Position numbers and translations under genes: made by a program. A stretch of 64,000 bases of DNA, from NCBI GenBank assembly GCA_000161775.1, contig GG704596.1:554631-618630 (forward strand), in the 5' to 3' direction. Source of the DNA: Ruegeria lacuscaerulensis ITI-1157. GTDB lineage: Bacteria; Pseudomonadota; Alphaproteobacteria; Rhodobacterales; Rhodobacteraceae. Below the pieces are notes generated by a model that made no database searches, was not told the DNA's origin, and saw nothing but the letters and a program-made list of their open reading frames with translations. The stretch's first letter is position 1. Each line of letters begins with the position of its first letter. This document shows positions 55,276 to 63,083 of the stretch, in pieces.

Positions 55276-55662
55276 TTATGCAACGATCAAAAGGGTGACG
55301 AGGGTCAGAACGACCGATCCGATCACGACGGCCCAGCCCAGCTTGTAGGCGGTGGGCAGGTCCAGCCCGACGGCGCTGTCCCAGATCAGGTGACGGATGC
55401 CGGCCAGGGTGTGGTACCACAGCCCCCACAGCGACAGCGCCATCACCAGGTCGCCCAGCAACGAGGTGATCACAGCATTGGCAGTCGCATAGGCCTCGGG
55501 CGAGGTCGCCGCGGCCAGGAACCACCACACGATCAGCAGCGCCGCCACCAACATGGCGTTGCCGGTGATCCGCGTGAGGATCGAAGTGACAGAGGTCAAC
55601 TGTGGACGATAGATCGACAGATGCGGCGAAAGCGGGCGGTTCCCCCGATTGACATCGGCCAT
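55276..55662 (-). CDS. sdhC: Succinate dehydrogenase cytochrome b556 subunit
   Basis: A 128-residue membrane subunit with three helices. RPLSPHLSIYRPQLTSVTSI is the family signature and includes the quinone-site Ser/Arg region; the haem ligand is probably the His in WYHTLAGIRHL. It is the first gene of the operon; the 215-base leader carries three GTGATCAC palindromes. Confidence 0.96.
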   Translation of the reverse strand: MADVNRGNRPLSPHLSIYRPQLTSVTSILTRITGNAMLVAALLIVWWFLAAATSPEAYATANAVITSLLGDLVMALSLWGLWYHTLAGIRHLIWDSAVGLDLPTAYKLGWAVVIGSVVLTLVTLLIVA

Positions 55663-55744
55663 GGCGGCTCCTTTTTGGGTTGGCTACCGAAGGTTTTACT
55701 GCTTTTTACATCTCTGTCACGCGCCGCAGGTGCAAAAAAGAGCA

Positions 55745-55756
55745 AATTGCGCGCAA
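55745..55756. promoter_or_regulatory. AATTGCGCGCAA element upstream of sdhC
   Basis: A TTGCGCGCAA palindrome preceded by AA, so it includes the AATTGCGC octamer also found before ccr and ecm. It lies 83-94 bases before the sdhC ATG, between the start and the GTGATCAC sites. Confidence 0.3.
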
Positions 55757-55777
55757 ATGACCCTATTGGCCGATTTT

Positions 55778-55806
55778 GTGATCACGCAAAATAATCTCGT
55801 GATCAC
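55778..55806. promoter_or_regulatory. Paired GTGATCAC operator upstream of sdhC
   Basis: Two perfect GTGATCAC palindromes at 55778-55785 and 55799-55806 are separated by 13 bases (21-base repeat, two helical turns), flanked by TTTT on one side and AAA on the other. They lie 116-144 bases before the sdhC ATG. The same arrangement occurs before sucC. Binding protein unknown. Confidence 0.65.
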
Positions 55807-55855
55807 AAATCCCGCCGCCGCCCGTCAATGTTAGCGTTTTCAGTCCGCAAGCGAT

Positions 55856-55863
55856 GTGATCAC
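55856..55863. promoter_or_regulatory. Third GTGATCAC site upstream of sdhC
   Basis: A further TGTGATCACG palindrome 57 bases beyond the pair, 15 bases from the stop codon of the VWA protein gene. It could allow DNA looping or be a leftover site. Confidence 0.5.
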
Positions 55864-55877
55864 GAATCTTTTTTCCG

Positions 55878-56540
55878 TCACTTGAACCTGGCCGTCTGAC
55901 GGGTGACTTCGCGCAGCAGCTTCTTGCGGATGCGTTCGGGATAGTCCTCGAAACCCGCAGCCGAGACCACGAAAGCGCCTTCGCCTACGATGACGTTTTC
56001 ATAGAAATAGGCGGTCAGGTCTGGCTCGCTTTCCTCGATGGCGATGGCGTTCACGGTGATCCCCTGACGGCGCAGCAGGTCGTGTATCTCGGTCGGCTCG
56101 ACGCCTTCGTTCGACACCCCGTCGCCCGAGATGTCGATCAGGCGGCGCTTGCAGTCTGGTACGTCCAGAAAACTGTTCACGGTCATTTCCAACGCCTCGC
56201 CGATCGCGGTCGAGAAGTTGCGCCACACGCGCGGATCTGTCGCCACCTGTTCCGCAAATGCGTCCACCGCGGCGAACCCGTCGATGCGGGTCCAGGGGAT
56301 GGTGATACGCTGCCGCGACGCGCCAGTCCATTGCACCAGCATCAACCGGGCCTGGCCGCGCACCAGCGCCTCGGACACGACCGGGTCGCGCAACCCGGCC
56401 GCCAGGCCATCCATCTGGATGCGGTATTCCGAACTGTCGACCGAGCCGGACACATCCACGGCCAGCGCCAGCGCCAGATCGCAGGCCGACGCCGGGCGGG
56501 CAAGACACAGCGCAGTAGCAAGGATACGCAGAAAAGACAT
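55878..56540 (-). CDS. Exported DUF1194 protein with a von Willebrand factor A domain
   Basis: A 220-residue protein with a signal peptide (about 1-19, cut after ASA) followed by a VWA fold. The MIDAS metal site is intact: DVSGS near residue 29, a Thr region (WTGASRQ) and DISGDGVSNEG. It matches DUF1194, of unknown function, probably periplasmic protein-protein contact. The ATG follows a strong hairpin directly, with no Shine-Dalgarno visible. It lies between mch and sdhC in the same direction. Confidence 0.85.
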   Translation of the reverse strand: MSFLRILATALCLARPASACDLALALAVDVSGSVDSSEYRIQMDGLAAGLRDPVVSEALVRGQARLMLVQWTGASRQRITIPWTRIDGFAAVDAFAEQVATDPRVWRNFSTAIGEALEMTVNSFLDVPDCKRRLIDISGDGVSNEGVEPTEIHDLLRRQGITVNAIAIEESEPDLTAYFYENVIVGEGAFVVSAAGFEDYPERIRKKLLREVTRQTARFK

Positions 56541-56566
56541 GGGCCGAACCTAGCACGGTTCGGCCC
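56541..56566 (-). terminator. Hairpin abutting the VWA gene start codon
   Basis: GGGCCGAACC and GGTTCGGCCC make a perfect ten-base-pair stem with a six-base loop, immediately before the ATG of the VWA gene and 36 bases after the mch stop. It may terminate the mch operon (a TCTTTT follows the ATG) or block the ribosome. Confidence 0.55.
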
Positions 56567-56601
56567 GGTCGGGATCACAAGACTGTGGGGGGCCAGCCCG
56601 C

Positions 56602-57630
56602 TCAGATCGGCATCAGCGCCCAATAGTCCAGATCCAGCAGGACGTCGGGGCTGTATTTTCCATCCGGGCCGCGCAGCGCAAAGGGCTCGCCGCCCTTGGT
56701 CGCCACCAGTCGCAACCGGATCGCACCCACGCCGGGTACGCCGGTTTCGGCCTTGTCCAACACCTCGGACCACGCCTTGATGGTGTCGCCCGCGAAACAG
56801 GGGTTGGCGTGGGCCCCGCCGTTCAGGCCGACGATCATCTGCGCATTGGCCAGCCCGTTGAACGACAGCGCGCGCGCCATCGAGATCACGTGGCCGCCAT
56901 AGATCAGCCGCCCATCGGGGCGGAAGGTCAGGTCGAAATGCACCTTGGCGGTGTTCTGCCACAGGCGGGTGGCCAGCATGTGCTCGGCCTCTTCCACGGT
57001 CACGCCGTCGACATGGTCGATGGTTTCGCCGATCTGGTAGTCTCCCCAGCGGTGCGGTTCACCGGCCAGAGCAAAGTCGTATTTGCTGAAATCCAGCCCG
57101 CTCGGCACCACGAGGTCGCCGGGCTCCAGCGCCTTTTTCAGGTCCGGCACCACGGTTTCGGGCGCCGGCGCATCGAGGTTCGATTTCCGCACCATCACCC
57201 AGCGCACGTATTCGATCACCACCTCGTCGCGCTGGTTCAGCCCGCGCGTGCGCACCCAGACCACGCCGGTCTTGCCGTTCGAGTTCTGCTTGAGGCCGAT
57301 GACCTCGGAGTCCGACCGCAGGGTGTCACCGGGATAGACCGGTTTCAACCAGCGCCCCTCGGCATAGCCCAGGTTCGCGACCGCGTTCAGCGAGATGTCG
57401 GGCACCGTCTTGCCGAACACCACATGGAACGCCGCCAGATCGTCGATCGGGCTTTGCGGCAGACCGCAGCTCCGGGCGAACTCGTCCGAGGAATAGAGCG
57501 CGTGGCGTGCGGGATAGAGCGCATGATAGAGCGCGCGCTCGCCCACCGTCACGGTGCGCGGCACCGCGTGGTGCAGCACCTGCCCGATGGAGTAATCCTC
57601 GAAAAAGCGGCCCGGATTGGTCTTTGCCAT
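56602..57630 (-). CDS. mch: Mesaconyl-CoA hydratase (2-methylmalyl-CoA dehydratase), MaoC family
   Basis: Hydrates mesaconyl-CoA to beta-methylmalyl-CoA in the ethylmalonyl-CoA pathway. The 342-residue protein carries two MaoC-like hot-dog units (about 10-150 and 185-335), beginning GRFFEDYSIGQVLHHAVPRT and including SPIDDLAAFHVVFGKTVPDISLNA. The length equals the Rhodobacter enzyme (343). Its ATG shares one base with the DUF1737 stop. Neighbouring malyl-CoA thioesterase strongly supports the call. Confidence 0.93.
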   Translation of the reverse strand: MAKTNPGRFFEDYSIGQVLHHAVPRTVTVGERALYHALYPARHALYSSDEFARSCGLPQSPIDDLAAFHVVFGKTVPDISLNAVANLGYAEGRWLKPVYPGDTLRSDSEVIGLKQNSNGKTGVVWVRTRGLNQRDEVVIEYVRWVMVRKSNLDAPAPETVVPDLKKALEPGDLVVPSGLDFSKYDFALAGEPHRWGDYQIGETIDHVDGVTVEEAEHMLATRLWQNTAKVHFDLTFRPDGRLIYGGHVISMARALSFNGLANAQMIVGLNGGAHANPCFAGDTIKAWSEVLDKAETGVPGVGAIRLRLVATKGGEPFALRGPDGKYSPDVLLDLDYWALMPI

Positions 57631-57836
57631 TACTGCTGTCCCAGTTTCATGTCAGGAGAATAATCGGCCGCGACCTCCTTGGTCACGGCCTGCGCACAGC
57701 GCATTTTGTTGGTGGACGGGTCGAACGCATAGGCCGGAGAGCCGTGCAGCTCCCACCCTTTGGCCAGCGCCTCGGACACCTTGTGGCAAAAGTCCAAGGT
57801 GTCCTCTTCGGTCAGCAGTCGATAAAGTTTCGCCAT
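57630..57836 (-). CDS. DUF1737 small protein
   Basis: A 68-residue protein starting MAKLYRLLTEEDTLDFCHKV, with KGWELHGSP in the middle, matching DUF1737, a family of short proteins of unknown function. ATG at 57836 has AGGTGA upstream. It is translationally coupled to mch (TAATG) and lies 12 bases after nnrU, so it is part of the pathway operon; a role in acyl-CoA handling is only a guess. Confidence 0.85.
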   Translation of the reverse strand: MAKLYRLLTEEDTLDFCHKVSEALAKGWELHGSPAYAFDPSTNKMRCAQAVTKEVAADYSPDMKLGQQ

Positions 57837-57848
57837 CACATCACCTGC

Positions 57849-58403
57849 CTAGCCCGGGAACGGAGACGGGCCGACCAGCCCGTGAATGTAGCCGATGATG
57901 CCCAGCAGCACGATCGAGGCCACGAAGAACATCGCGTCCTTGCCCAGCGTTCCGGGCTCGCCCGGGGTCCAGTCGGGCTCGGACTTGTTGATCACGATCA
58001 CTTCGACCACGGCCCAGGCCAACAGGCCACCGAACAGGATGATCGACGCCAGATCACCATTGACCAGCAGATGCGCAAAAGCCCAGAGCTTGAACCCGCC
58101 CAGCATCGGGTGACGCACCTTGTTCAGCAGTCGACCCTTGGTTCCGGCCGGGCTCATAAGCCAGATGGCGATCAGCACCAGCAGGTTGTTGATGTGGATC
58201 ATGAAGCTGGGCGGTGCCCAGACATGGATGAAATCGGTCATGCGATAGCCGAAGATCATCAGCAGGATCGACACGACCAGCGCGCCCGCGACGGCGCCCT
58301 TTCCGGCATCGCCCATGGCCGCGCGGCGCGCGGGCATCAGACGTTTGAACAGATGTGCGAACGCCCAAAGCGCCACACCGAGAATAAGAAGAACGAAGCC
58401 CAT
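57849..58403 (-). CDS. NnrU family membrane protein
   Basis: A 184-residue polytopic protein with about five helices, starting MGFVLLILGVALWAFAHLFKR and containing KVRHPMLGGFKLWAFAHLL, the conserved NnrU core with its histidines. NnrU was named from denitrification loci, and a plant homologue (Z-ISO) is a haem-dependent isomerase. No denitrification gene is near; it sits between malyl-CoA thioesterase and mch, six bases from the former. Confidence 0.9.
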   Translation of the reverse strand: MGFVLLILGVALWAFAHLFKRLMPARRAAMGDAGKGAVAGALVVSILLMIFGYRMTDFIHVWAPPSFMIHINNLLVLIAIWLMSPAGTKGRLLNKVRHPMLGGFKLWAFAHLLVNGDLASIILFGGLLAWAVVEVIVINKSEPDWTPGEPGTLGKDAMFFVASIVLLGIIGYIHGLVGPSPFPG

Positions 58404-58409
58404 GCTGGC

Positions 58410-59267
58410 TTACCCCGCTTGCAAAGCTGATATCGCCTCTGCTTTTGCCAGAATTTCGCGGGCAGTTACAACGTGCAGGTTTTCCACGATCTTGCCATCG
58501 ACCACGGCAACGCCCTGCCCTTGGGCCTGAACCTCTTCGAAGGCGGCGATCTGGCGGCGGGCCAGGTCGATCTCGGCCTCGGAAGGGGCGAAGGCGGTGT
58601 TGGCGGTCTCGATCTGCGCGGGGTGGATCAGGGTCTTGCCGTCAAAGCCCATGTCGCGGCCCTGCGCGCATTCAGCGGCCAGACCTTCGGTATCCTTGAA
58701 GGCGTTGTAGACGCCGTCGACGATCACCAGCCCCTCGGCCTTGGCGGCCAGCAGGCACAGGCCCAGCGAAGTCATCAGCGGCAGGCGGTCGGGGCGGAAG
58801 CGGGTCTGAAGCTCTTTCGCCAGATCGTTGGTGCCCATGACAAAGCCCGCCATCAGCGGGTGCGCCGCGATCTCGGCCGCGTTCAGCATCCCGCGCGGGG
58901 TCTCCATCATCGCCCAGATCGGAAGGTCGCCGGTGATCGCGGCCAGCGCATCCACGTCGGCGGCCGAGTTGACCTTGGGCAGCAGCACCACGTCGGCATC
59001 CATCTCGCGCACGGCCTCGGCATCGGCGCGGCCCCAAGGGGTGTCGAGACCGTTGATTCGCACGATCTTGACGCGCGGACCATAACCGCCCGTCACCAGC
59101 GCGGCCTTGAGCGTTTCGCGCGCGTTCTCTTTTTCATCGGCGGCGACGGCATCTTCGAGGTCAAAGATGATGGCATCGACCGGCAGCGTGCGCGCCTTGT
59201 CGAGCGCCCGCTCCTTGGAGCCGGGGATATACAAAACGGATCGGTAGGGGCGCTGGCGCGGGTCCAT
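58410..59267 (-). CDS. mcl2: (3S)-malyl-CoA thioesterase (Mcl2-type, CitE-like lyase family)
   Basis: Hydrolyses (3S)-malyl-CoA to malate and CoA at the end of the ethylmalonyl-CoA pathway. The 285-residue TIM-barrel protein starts MDPRQRPYRSVLYIPGSKER and has the metal/substrate motifs IFDLEDAVA, VRINGLDTPWG and MMETPRGML. The short length and the PYRSVLYIPG start fit Mcl2 rather than the roughly 318-residue Mcl1 lyase. GAGAGG precedes the ATG; the open frame 111 codons upstream is not coding. First gene of mcl2-nnrU-DUF1737-mch. Confidence 0.88.
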   Translation of the reverse strand: MDPRQRPYRSVLYIPGSKERALDKARTLPVDAIIFDLEDAVAADEKENARETLKAALVTGGYGPRVKIVRINGLDTPWGRADAEAVREMDADVVLLPKVNSAADVDALAAITGDLPIWAMMETPRGMLNAAEIAAHPLMAGFVMGTNDLAKELQTRFRPDRLPLMTSLGLCLLAAKAEGLVIVDGVYNAFKDTEGLAAECAQGRDMGFDGKTLIHPAQIETANTAFAPSEAEIDLARRQIAAFEEVQAQGQGVAVVDGKIVENLHVVTAREILAKAEAISALQAG

Positions 59268-59435
59268 GGGAACCTCTCGTTGAAATAAAGTTGCGCAGAA
59301 TGGGGCATTTTTTGCCGGAAACTTCAAGGCCAAAATCGCCGCATTGCAGCATGTGACGCAACGCGCGGTGGCTTTACCGCATTTGCAGCGGGTTCCGGCA
59401 GCCTTGATCCCATCAACAGGCAAAGGGGGCCGGAG

Positions 59436-59741
59436 ATGAATCAGTGGTTGTTTCAGATGACGATGGGGCTGGGCATCATGGTGCTGGCGGCGCAGCAGGT
59501 ACAGGCGCAAACACCGAACTGTGCGCCCCGGCCGGACGTGCTGCAACGGCTGGCCGAGACCTATGGCGAGACCCGGCGCGGCATCGGCATGGCGCGGCAA
59601 GGTACGGTCATGGAGGTCTTTGCCTCGGACGAAACCGGCACTTGGACGATCATCGTGACACTGCCCAACGGGTTGACCTGTCTGGTGGCTGCGGGCGAGG
59701 CCTATGAGACGCTGGCCGAGGCGCTGCCGCCGAACACCTGA
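59436..59741 (+). CDS. Small exported protein of unknown function
   Basis: A 101-residue protein with a signal peptide (about 1-24, ending VQAQ) and two Cys (NCAPRP near 28, LTCLVAAG near 81) that could form a periplasmic disulfide. RQGTVMEVFASDETGTWTII suggests a beta hairpin. GGGGGCCGGAG precedes the ATG. Similar short proteins occur in related genomes as hypotheticals. It converges on the TauE gene three bases away. Confidence 0.75.
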   Translation: MNQWLFQMTMGLGIMVLAAQQVQAQTPNCAPRPDVLQRLAETYGETRRGIGMARQGTVMEVFASDETGTWTIIVTLPNGLTCLVAAGEAYETLAEALPPNT

Positions 59742-59744
59742 GCG

Positions 59745-60500
59745 TCAGGTCAGCGCGTCCCAGATCAGTTTTGACCCGGTCAGGGTCAGCAGCACATAGG
59801 CGATGCCGAAGAACAGCCGCTCGGACATCATCCAATGGGCGCGCACGCCCAGCCAGGCGCCGAGGATGGCAAAGGGGGTCAGCAGCAGGTCGGCCCAGGC
59901 GGTCTGCAGGGTGAACATGCCCAGATAGGCATAGGGGACAAACTTGGCGATATTGATGACCCAAAAGACCAGCACGGTGGTGGCCTGGAACTCGGTTTTC
60001 GTCAGGCGCTGGGACAGCAGGTAGACGGCGGCGGGCGGGCCGCCGGCATGGCTGACGAAGCTGGTGAACCCGGCGACCAGCCCCGCGAACAGCCCGGCCG
60101 GGGGCGGCAGGCGGTTGGCGAAACCGCGCACCCAGCCGCGGGTTTGGGCGATGTGCCAGATCACGAAGCCCACCGAGATGCCCCCGATCAGCAGGCGCAG
60201 CAGGTCTTCGTCGGTCGCCCGATAGAGCCACGCGCCCAGCACCACGCCCGGCACCGCCCCCAGCATCAGCAGCCGCGCGTCGGGCCAGCTCCACCGTTTC
60301 CAGTAGGGGCGCAGGGTGGCCAGGTCGATCACCATCAGGATCGGCAACATCAGCGCCAGCGCCTGCCCCGGATCAAGGATCAACGCCAGAATCGACGACG
60401 ACGCAAAGGCCACGCCCGAGCCGAAGCCGCCCTTGGAAATGCCCGCAAAGATCACGGCCGGGATCGCCACGGCAAAAAACATCAGGTTCAATTCAACCAT
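59745..60500 (-). CDS. TauE/SafE (TSUP) family permease, third copy in the window
   Basis: A 251-residue membrane protein of about eight helices. GISKGGFGSGVAF near residue 20 and VAGFTSFVSHAGGPPAAVYL near 142 are the duplicated TSUP motifs. It belongs to a different branch from the tandem pair at 37.9-39.9 kb (shorter, no long central loop). Substrate unknown; sulfite or organic acid export is the family norm. It is divergent from mdh. Confidence 0.9.
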   Translation of the reverse strand: MVELNLMFFAVAIPAVIFAGISKGGFGSGVAFASSSILALILDPGQALALMLPILMVIDLATLRPYWKRWSWPDARLLMLGAVPGVVLGAWLYRATDEDLLRLLIGGISVGFVIWHIAQTRGWVRGFANRLPPPAGLFAGLVAGFTSFVSHAGGPPAAVYLLSQRLTKTEFQATTVLVFWVINIAKFVPYAYLGMFTLQTAWADLLLTPFAILGAWLGVRAHWMMSERLFFGIAYVLLTLTGSKLIWDALT

Positions 60501-60615
60501 GCGGCGGCCCCGAAACGGCTTGTCCTGTGGGTGGTTTAGCGCAACCGGCGGGGGGCAGGCAAACGGTATGCGGTCGCATGCCGCGCTGCAGAACCCTTGC
60601 GCAACGGCGTTTTAG

Positions 60616-61623
<1,008 letters not shown>

Positions 61624-61675
61624 AACCCGGCTCGGGTTACCGGGGCTCCGGTGACCCTGTCAAAGACGCGATCGT

Positions 61676-61706
61676 CGCCCCGCTGGTGCCCACCGGCGGG
61701 GCGTTT
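61676..61706 (+). terminator. Intrinsic terminator of mdh
   Basis: CGCCCCGC pairs perfectly with GCGGGGCG, with an inner GGT/ACC pairing, followed by TTT. Two smaller hairpins (61624-61638 and 61639-61652) precede it directly after the stop codon. Confidence 0.75.
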
Positions 61707-61721
61707 CGATTGACGGGACGG

Positions 61722-62726
61722 TCAGCGAAACATCCCCAGCCAACGCGCCACCAGCAGCAGCACCCCTCCCAGGGCGACCAGCAGTACACAAACAATCCAG
61801 AAGGCATTCGGATCGTCGGCCCCGGGGATGCCGCCGACGTTGATCCCCAGCACGCCGGCCACCAGACCCAGCGGCAGAAATACGGCGCTGACCACTGACA
61901 ACACCAGCATACGGCTGTTCATGCGTTCGGCACGCTCATCCATCAATTGTTCGTGGATGATCTGAACCCGTTCGCGCACGGCCGCCAGATCTTCGCCAAT
62001 GCGATAGATGCGCTCCGAGGCTTCGCGCAACCGCGACCGGTCATGGGGCTGCAGCCAGGGCAAATCCTCGATCTCGAGCGTCGTCAGGGCATCGCGCTGC
62101 GGCACCAGGTACCGTCGCAGAACGATGGATGACCTGCGGATCGCCGCCAGCTCGGCCCGGGAAATCTCGGCGTTCGGCTCCAACAGCAACTCCTCGAGGT
62201 CATCCACGCGTTCGTTCAGATCGGTGATGGCGGGCTCGGCCCGGTCGGCCAACCGCAAGGCCAGCCGTGCCACGAAGTCACCCGGCGATTTCGGGGCCTG
62301 CCCGCGGTCGATTGCCGCCAGCATGTCCGCAACCGCATCCAGTGGACGGCGCCAGACACCGATGATCTTTGTTTCCGTCAGCCACAGCCGGACCGAGATC
62401 ATGTCCTCGGGCGGCTGCCCCTCAAACAGGTTCACGCCCCTCAAGTTAAGAATGACGCCGTCGCCATGCACGGTGCAACGCGGCCGGGTTTCGCCGGCCA
62501 TCAGCGCATCGATCACGAACTCATCCAGCCCGGCGGTACGGAGCAGCGCAACCGTGCCTTCTCCTTCAAGGCGCAGGTGCTGCCAGGCAAACTGGCCATC
62601 CGTACCGCTGGGTGACCAGGCGGCAAAGGCATCGGCATCCAACGGCTGCGCGTTCCCGGATCCATCGAAGATCATGGTCAGCGTGTCGGGAAGGGAAGGA
62701 GTGGTCACTGTCATCCGCGCAGTCAT
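61722..62726 (-). CDS. zntB: CorA/ZntB family divalent cation transporter
   Basis: A 334-residue inner-membrane transporter. A long cytoplasmic region (about 1-265) ends in two membrane helices with the pore signature GINVGGIPG in place of CorA's GMN, the form seen in ZntB, which moves Zn2+. The C-terminus is basic (ARWLGMFR). Zinc uptake versus efflux cannot be decided here. It converges on mdh; its start is 357 bases from sucC. Confidence 0.9.
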   Translation of the reverse strand: MTARMTVTTPSLPDTLTMIFDGSGNAQPLDADAFAAWSPSGTDGQFAWQHLRLEGEGTVALLRTAGLDEFVIDALMAGETRPRCTVHGDGVILNLRGVNLFEGQPPEDMISVRLWLTETKIIGVWRRPLDAVADMLAAIDRGQAPKSPGDFVARLALRLADRAEPAITDLNERVDDLEELLLEPNAEISRAELAAIRRSSIVLRRYLVPQRDALTTLEIEDLPWLQPHDRSRLREASERIYRIGEDLAAVRERVQIIHEQLMDERAERMNSRMLVLSVVSAVFLPLGLVAGVLGINVGGIPGADDPNAFWIVCVLLVALGGVLLLVARWLGMFR

Positions 62727-63083
62727 TTTGTTCTTCGGCCCAAATATCTTGACGGATCAAGACAGGTCCGGACAGGTTAGCGGCCAAGCGCGCCAGCGCC
62801 AAGTCATTCGATTTCGGCGAGGCCCGAAACTCCACCGCGGCCCAAGCCAGTACTGTTGGCGCAAACGGCGCTGAAAGCTGCTCTTGAATGTATTTTTGCG
62901 ACAGATTCTCGGCGGGTCGAATCAACATCAACCAACCCACATTTTGTGATCACACCCTAAAATGCCGTGATCACAAAAGCGGAAAATCCTCGGCAAAAAC
63001 CTTCTTCCGGTAAGAAAACCCTTTAATTTTGCCCGTTAGACACCCCTATAACGATCCAATCGTAGTCAGACGGGACAGTTTCG
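62727..63083. other. 357-base zntB/sucC divergent intergenic region
   Basis: No gene is recognised. A leftward open frame of 124 codons covers part of it but has no family resemblance and no ribosome site. It contains the paired GTGATCAC operator at 62946-62974 and a TATAAC -10-like hexamer at 63047, 37 bases before the sucC ATG, which fits a sucC promoter reached by an activator about 75-105 bases upstream. Confidence 0.6.
62946..62974. promoter_or_regulatory. Paired GTGATCAC operator upstream of sucC
   Basis: Perfect GTGATCAC palindromes at 62946-62953 and 62967-62974, 13 bases apart, with TTTT before and AAAA after, 110-138 bases before the sucC ATG. Spacing, flanks and distance reproduce the sdhC arrangement almost exactly. 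Confidence 0.65.

Noticed and set aside
55776-55865. CRP/FNR sites at the TGTGATCACA-like palindromes
   Set aside because: CRP and FNR half-sites are separated by several bases; here the half-sites are adjacent, so a different protein is expected.
62566-62940. Leftward 124-codon frame upstream of zntB
   Set aside because: Half of it overlaps zntB in another frame and the rest lies in the sucC promoter region; no ribosome site or family resemblance.
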